From Bradyrhizobium commune (GTDB lineage: Bacteria > Pseudomonadota > Alphaproteobacteria > Rhizobiales > Xanthobacteraceae): 64,000 nt of DNA. Numbering within the stretch: the first letter of the stretch is position 1; each line of letters starts with the position of its first letter. Below the pieces are notes generated by a model. That model had not been told where the DNA came from. It worked only from the letters and a program-made list of their open reading frames with translations, and made no database searches. Position numbers and translations under genes: made by a program. The stretch covers positions 7,558,529 through 7,622,528 of the forward strand of contig NZ_CP061379.1 in assembly GCF_015624505.1 (NCBI RefSeq), in the 5' to 3' direction. Shown one piece after another: positions 59,953-64,000 of the stretch.

Positions 59953-60693
59953 CTAGAACCAACGCTCGCCGACGAACACGGTGTCGCCGGGGCTGACGGG
60001 CGTGCCGAGCGGCACGACGGCGCGCATGGCGCCGCCGCCTTCGGTGTGGGTGACGGTGACCACGTCGCGCTTGGCGCGCGGCGAGAAGCCGCCGGCGATC
60101 GCGACCGCGCTCTCGACGGTCATGTTCGGCACGTAAGGATATTGGCCGGGGGCGGCGACTTCACCCAGGATGAAGAACGGCCGATAGGATTCGATCTCCA
60201 CCGCCACCGAAGGCTCGCGGATATAGCCGTTGCGCAGGCGAGCGGCGATCTCGCCGGCAAGGCCTGCCGTGGTGCGGCCACGCGCCGGCACCGCGCCGAT
60301 CAGCGGCATGGTGATGGAACCGCCGGCATCAATGGCGTAGCTGTTGGTGAGACCTTCCTGGCCATAGACCACGACGCGCAGCTTGTCGCCGGCATCGAGA
60401 TGATAGGAGGCGTCGTAGCGGACGGGTGCTGCCACCGCCATCGGCGCGGCATAGGCGACCGGCATCGGCGCAGGACCCGAGGCAAAGGAATTGGTGAGCG
60501 CATCGATGGCGCCGCCGCCATTGGCAACGACGACCGGCCGCGGCGCGCTGTAGGGCGCGCCATAGGCCATGGTGTCGAGATCGGGGCGCGGCTGCACGTA
60601 TGCGACGGGACCGGCGGTCTGCATGCAGCCGCCAAGGCACAGCGCGGCGGACGCTGCCAAGATCGACCAATGAGACGCGCGCGCAACCGGCAC
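59953..60693 (-). CDS. Polysaccharide export lipoprotein (Wza/ExoF-like)
   Basis: 246 aa from the GTG at 60693 (no ATG fits; a weak AGGGAT lies upstream). Lipobox LCLGGC gives a lipidated Cys22. A Pro/Ala-rich stretch leads to the Poly_export/SLBB region: [73 protein letters not shown], then [21 protein letters not shown]. An outer-membrane or periplasmic export component. No other export or polymerase gene is adjacent. It converges with the dienelactone hydrolase gene. Confidence 0.88.
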   Translation of the reverse strand: MPVARASHWSILAASAALCLGGCMQTAGPVAYVQPRPDLDTMAYGAPYSAPRPVVVANGGGAIDALTNSFASGPAPMPVAYAAPMAVAAPVRYDASYHLDAGDKLRVVVYGQEGLTNSYAIDAGGSITMPLIGAVPARGRTTAGLAGEIAARLRNGYIREPSVAVEIESYRPFFILGEVAAPGQYPYVPNMTVESAVAIAGGFSPRAKRDVVTVTHTEGGGAMRAVVPLGTPVSPGDTVFVGERWF

Positions 60694-60796
60694 TGGAGCT
60701 ATCCCTGAAAACGAGACAGCTTCAGTGATGCACTGGTTATGGTTAATAAAGGGTTGAGGGGGCCCTGGGGCGCGACGATGCCCGCTGCGGGCGCGG

Positions 60797-60931
60797 TGCG
60801 CCCCCTCTCCCGCTTGCGGGAGAGGGTTGGGGAGAGGGTGTTTCCGCAATGGGACTCCCCAAGAGGAGAGAACCCTCACCCGCATTGCATCTTCGATGCA
60901 ATGCGACCTCTCCCGCAAGCGGGAGAGGTGC
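60797..60931. repeat. Palindromic intergenic repeat, family B copy 5
   Basis: Left arm CCCTCTCCCGCTTGCGGGAG and right arm CTCCCGCAAGCGGGAGAGG. CGCATTGCATCTTCGATGCA gives a further hairpin inside. It lies between the polysaccharide export gene and msrA. Confidence 0.9.
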
Positions 60932-60950
60932 AACGCGCCCGGAACGCAGA

Positions 60951-61607
60951 CTACGCGCTCACACCGACGCCGATCGGGCAGGACACGCCGGTACCGCCGA
61001 GGCCGCAATAGCCGGCCGGGTTCTTGGCCAGATATTGCTGGTGGTAGTCCTCGGCGAAATAGAACTCGCCCGCCGGCGCGACCTCAGTGGTGATGGCGCC
61101 GAGGCCTTTTGCCGCGAGCGCCTTCTGGTAGAGCTTCTTCGAGTCGTCGGCCGCCTTCTTCTGCGCATCTGAAGTGGTGTAGATCGCGCTTCGGTATTGC
61201 GTGCCGACGTCGTTGCCCTGGCGCATGCCCTGGGTCGGGTTGTGGCTCTCCCAGAACGTCTTCAAGAGACGCTCGTAGGAGATCTTCTTCGGATCGAACA
61301 CGACCAGCACCACTTCGGTGTGGCCGGTGCGACCCGAGCAGGTCTCTTCATAGGTCGGATTCGGCGTGTGACCGCCGGCATAGCCGACCGCGGTCGTGAC
61401 GATGCCGTCGCCGAGCTCCCAGAATTTGCGCTCGGCGCCCCAGAAGCAGCCGAGCCCGAACACGGCCTGCTCGAGGCCGTCGGGATAAGGCGGCTTCAGC
61501 TGCGCGCCGTTGACGAAATGGGTGCTTGCGGTCGGGATCGGTTGCGCACGGCCGGGCAGCGCTTCAGCTGCGCTCGGCAATGCGGTGGTCTTGCGCATGA
61601 AGAACAT
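60951..61607 (-). CDS. msrA: Peptide-methionine (S)-S-oxide reductase
   Basis: 218 aa. The catalytic motif [13 protein letters not shown] has Cys54, and the resolving Cys is in [14 protein letters not shown] near the C-terminus. [26 protein letters not shown] and [22 protein letters not shown] match MsrA throughout. It repairs methionine-S-sulfoxide in the cytoplasm with thioredoxin. The N-terminal extension of about 45 residues is common in rhizobial MsrA. The start has no strong Shine-Dalgarno. Alone, no MsrB next to it. Confidence 0.95.
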   Translation of the reverse strand: MFFMRKTTALPSAAEALPGRAQPIPTASTHFVNGAQLKPPYPDGLEQAVFGLGCFWGAERKFWELGDGIVTTAVGYAGGHTPNPTYEETCSGRTGHTEVVLVVFDPKKISYERLLKTFWESHNPTQGMRQGNDVGTQYRSAIYTTSDAQKKAADDSKKLYQKALAAKGLGAITTEVAPAGEFYFAEDYHQQYLAKNPAGYCGLGGTGVSCPIGVGVSA

Positions 61608-61741
61608 GATCGGATCTCCGAAAACGGGCTGCGCATCGCCTGAGCCAGAGGTGCTCGGGCGGCGTGCTCGCGATCAAATGGGAATATAGGTCTTTACGTA
61701 AAAAGAGGCAGCCCTGTTACGGCGCCCCTGACGTGTGGCGC

Positions 61742-62059
61742 TCAGTCCCGCGAATAGCCGATCAACGGTTTCCGCGGCCGGAACAGGATCATCAGCAGGA
61801 TGCCCAAAATGCCGAGAACGGCGAACACCGGCTGATCCAGCACCAGGCGGATCACCGAGGTCCAGAGCCAGGGCGCCTTGGCCTCGATCCAGGTCCGGAA
61901 CGCCGTCTGGCTGGTCTGATTGATGTCGTTCCAGAACTGGCCGAACCGGGTGAACCGCAGGGTCTGGTCGGCCACCCAGCGGGCGCCGTCATAGACCATG
62001 AAGATGAACCCGCCGGCGAGCAGCAACAGCCCTATCAGTCGGAAAAAGCCGCGGATCAT
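61742..62059 (-). CDS. Small membrane protein, unknown function
   Basis: 105 aa from the ATG at 62059. Two hydrophobic helices (LIGLLLLAGGFIFMVYDGA at about 7-25 and VFAVLGILGILLMILF at 79-94) with a middle soluble loop rich in aromatic residues. I recall similar short proteins in Bradyrhizobium and Rhodopseudomonas near rpsT, but no function is known. The longer upstream frame (to 62371) overlaps the rpsT promoter region and is rejected. Confidence 0.75.
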   Translation of the reverse strand: MIRGFFRLIGLLLLAGGFIFMVYDGARWVADQTLRFTRFGQFWNDINQTSQTAFRTWIEAKAPWLWTSVIRLVLDQPVFAVLGILGILLMILFRPRKPLIGYSRD

Positions 62060-62206
62060 GCCCCACCTTATATGGTCGTCCGATCGAACGAGCCTAAGAA
62101 ATCGCTGCCTGCCAATAGCCGCAAGGCGGCAGAAATTCAACCTCATCAGGACGTTACGGCCCCTCCTGGAGCGCCCGAAAGCCGCTTTTTTGGGGCCCGG
62201 AAAGCG

Positions 62207-62235
62207 TTGACGCTGCCAAAGACCGCCTCTATAAG
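62207..62235 (+). promoter_or_regulatory. Predicted sigma-70 promoter of rpsT
   Basis: TTGACG (62207-62212), a 17-bp spacer and TATAAG (62230-62235), near-consensus. Transcription would start near 62242, giving a leader of about 220 nt before the rpsT ATG. No other strong pair was seen in the gap 62060-62463, which otherwise contains no gene. Confidence 0.7.
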
Positions 62236-62463
62236 GGCGCCAACTGGCGGTGGGCGCAATCCTGCCGCCGCTGTTCTTTGAGCAGTTGCAGGCTTCTTGA
62301 GCTTTAAGGCTCTTTGGGCCTTTAGAGATGGCCGCAAGGCCGTCGCTCATGCTCCCGGAACAGCCCAGCACCGAACACCCTAAATCCGAGCGTCGATTAA
62401 GCGGTCAAGCAGCCGGCGCTACCCGACCAAGACGCGACCGGTACCGCAAAGGATATTGAGACC

Positions 62464-62730
62464 ATGGCCAATACCACTTCCGCCAAGAAAGCGACGCGCA
62501 AGATCGCCCGCCGCACTGCCGTCAACAAGTCGCGCCGCACCCAGATGCGCGGTGCCGTGCGCACCGTCGAAGAAGCCATCAAGACCGGCGATCGCGCCGC
62601 CGCCGTGAAGGCGCTGGCGAATGCCGAGCCCGCGCTGATGCGCGCCGCGCAGCGCAACATCATTCACAAGAACAACGCCAGCCGCAAAGTCTCGCGGCTC
62701 ACCGCCCAGATCGCCAAGCTCGCGAAGTAA
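62464..62730 (+). CDS. rpsT: 30S ribosomal protein S20
   Basis: 88 aa, highly basic, [39 protein letters not shown]...[31 protein letters not shown], a textbook S20. It binds 16S rRNA in the 30S body. S20 is often autoregulated at translation through its leader, and a long leader is predicted here. In Bradyrhizobium and Rhodopseudomonas relatives dnaA follows rpsT, and the right edge of the window would fit this. Confidence 0.98.
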   Translation: MANTTSAKKATRKIARRTAVNKSRRTQMRGAVRTVEEAIKTGDRAAAVKALANAEPALMRAAQRNIIHKNNASRKVSRLTAQIAKLAK

Positions 62731-62793
62731 TCTCCGCCGAGGCCTCCGATCGATGCGTTCGATCGGCTGAAGCGGCCATCGCGTTCGTCACAA

Positions 62794-62826
62794 AGCCCGG
62801 CAGCTGCGCCGGGCTTTTTATTTTTC
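62794..62826 (+). terminator. Rho-independent terminator of rpsT
   Basis: An 8-bp stem AGCCCGGC (62794-62801) with GCCGGGCT (62808-62815), loop AGCTGC, followed by TTTTTATTTTTC. Well-formed. Confidence 0.92.
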
Positions 62827-63093
62827 TGTCACAATTCGCGCTCGCGGTCGCGGGGCAACCAATCTTCCGTTGGAAGAGTCGCATCGTCTTCGCTATGCTG
62901 CATCCGTAATTTTACCTGCCGGCGTTTTTGCAATCGCGGAAACTTTCACTGCGCTGCGATAAATCCCTGCGGGGCAGGCCTAAGTTGGATTCGCACACGT
63001 GCCGCTTCTGCACACCGTAGTTTCCACGAAACGCGTTTCGCAATGGAGTTACCCTGCGAAACGAGACTCAAAAAGCGGTGTCTCGATAATCAC

Positions 63094-63102
63094 TTATCCA
63101 CA
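63094..63102 (+). promoter_or_regulatory. Perfect DnaA box TTATCCACA
   Basis: The consensus 9-mer TTATCCACA occurs once, inside a locally AT-richer stretch. A second, weaker match (TTCTGCACA, two mismatches) lies at 63006-63014. Confidence 0.6.
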
Positions 63103-64000
63103 TAGCGGCGGCAAGCATTTGGAAAACGAGCCGACGCGGCGATCGCGTGACGCTTTTGTAAAATATTTTTGGCTGCTGTTCGGCAATTGTCACACTGCGA
63201 CTTTGGCGTTCGAATCTCTACGCTGATTCAAACTCTTGGTCTCAGGCTTGTGAACAAGCCGCGCGCGGCGTTAACGCAGATCAAGTTTTTAGTTGCCTCA
63301 AGTGTGAATCAATTCGATTGCGCCTCTTAGCGCATCGTGTATTTCTTAAGTCGTTCGCGGCGCCCACGATCCTGAGACCAGCGCGGTATCGGAAACGGGG
63401 CGAGCGTGCAAATCGGCGGCGGTGTGCACGTAGGCGACGCTTCAACAAGCGATTGTCGGATCGAAACCCATAGCAATATGGGAACGGTAGCTCTTTGTCT
63501 GAATGTCTCCAAGCGGGATCTTTCCGATCTCGCTCGCGCCAGGCGCTTGTGAGAGACATCTTGAGGCTATCCCGACACGCGCGATGGCGAAGCCGAGCGA
63601 ACGACACGAGCAGACGGGCAGGGCATTCGCGACTGGAGCGTTTCAGGGGCGGTTGTCTTTTTGACACGCAGGACCTTGCCGTGAGCAATCACGGCAGGAC
63701 GGGGAGGTATCATGTCCTACGGATTCAACGCGGTATTGAGTTTGGCTTCATCGTTCAACGATGCCGTTTCCGATCCGTCCTGCGATCAGCCTCCCACGTG
63801 TGACGGCGCGTCGAGTACGCGCTGACCTCGCGAACCATCCATCTCTGACATCGCTGATCTGACCCGCGGCGTTCCCGCCGAACGGTCGAGCTGTGCCTGA
63901 CGATGGACTCGCTTGAGGTCGCGCCATCCAGAGTCCTGGCAGGAACTCTGCATGGCGCCCACCATGAAACCAAAACTCTCAAGAAAAGTCTTTATAGATG

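Larger units (their letters stand above)
62731..64000. other. Long gene-free region after rpsT; possible dnaA upstream or origin-proximal region
   Basis: No protein family is recognised in any of the six frames over 1270 bp. The frames that exist are short and not conserved-looking. It contains the rpsT terminator (62794-62826), a perfect DnaA box (63094-63102), GANTC sites, an AT-rich tract around 63150-63180 and a palindrome at 63027-63040. dnaA itself is not inside the window. The region may be the dnaA promoter, the origin, or both. Confidence 0.5.

Noticed and set aside
62060..62371. N-terminal extension of the small membrane protein to 62371
   Set aside because: It overlaps the strong rpsT promoter region on the opposite strand and does not look like protein; the ATG at 62059 gives a clean two-helix protein.
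63281..63688. 135-codon minus-strand frame in the gene-free stretch
   Set aside because: Arg/Ser-rich and without domain or conserved pattern; no plausible ribosome site.
1..64000. CRISPR array, insertion sequence or prophage genes
   Set aside because: No regularly spaced short repeats, no transposase or integrase motifs, no phage structural proteins were found. The repeats present are palindromic intergenic elements of a different type.

Overview
The window reads as chromosomal DNA of a Bradyrhizobium-like alphaproteobacterium (Nitrobacteraceae). The reasons are high GC, a RegS/RegR redox two-component pair, an intracellular polyhydroxyalkanoate (PHA) depolymerase, two DUF3551 proteins, many rhizobial palindromic intergenic repeats, and rpsT near the right edge followed by a long gene-free stretch. 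In this family dnaA normally follows rpsT. No phage, transposase, integrase or CRISPR array was seen, so most of the window is ordinary chromosomal backbone with small accessory patches.

Layout. 1-9 kb: DUF1330 protein (cut by the left edge), class A penicillin-binding protein, old yellow enzyme, YgjP-type metallopeptidase, PhaZ, and an ABC-2 exporter pair. 9-16 kb: regSR, MmcB, two convergent GH13 glucosidase/trehalose-synthase-type enzymes, and an MBL-fold hydrolase. 16-24 kb: HxlR regulator divergent from a small monooxygenase, a PHB-depolymerase-type esterase, an MFS remnant, SthA transhydrogenase, a luciferase-like monooxygenase, a P450 and an SDR. 24-37 kb: an HWE histidine kinase, a GGDEF-EAL protein, a five-gene branched-chain amino-acid-type ABC importer with translationally coupled genes, then a second GGDEF-EAL protein and a diguanylate cyclase back to back. 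37-41 kb: tRNA-Arg(CCG) followed by a patch of less familiar genes (arylamine N-acetyltransferase, a Ser/Thr-rich repeat protein, SnoaL-like and secreted hypothetical proteins) ending in a broken LysR gene. 41-48 kb: Tag-like glycosylase, metallophosphoesterase, a minus-strand cluster (membrane protein, winged-helix regulator, UppS homologue, cyclic-nucleotide-binding protein), a trypsin-like protease, and an ArsR-SRPBCC-DUF899 operon. 48-64 kb: DUF3551 pair, Bug-type binding protein, VOC protein, AMP-dependent synthetase, HD-GYP protein, Fic protein, IorAB-like molybdoenzyme, hydrolases, polysaccharide export lipoprotein, MsrA, and rpsT.

The most interesting signals are regulatory. (1) The palindrome ACTTTG-N5-CAAAGT occurs twice around the winged-helix regulator cluster, once on a predicted promoter and once across the uppS-like start codon. 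(2) The ArsR gene appears leaderless, with a long palindrome covering its -10 element and start codon. (3) The Fic gene is preceded by three copies of GACGAGAATA, two of them forming an inverted repeat. (4) An identical 26-bp sequence sits in two distant intergenic regions. (5) The region after rpsT carries a perfect DnaA box and five GANTC sites, which suggests the dnaA control region or an origin-proximal region. Intergenic regions also carry at least six families of palindromic repeats.
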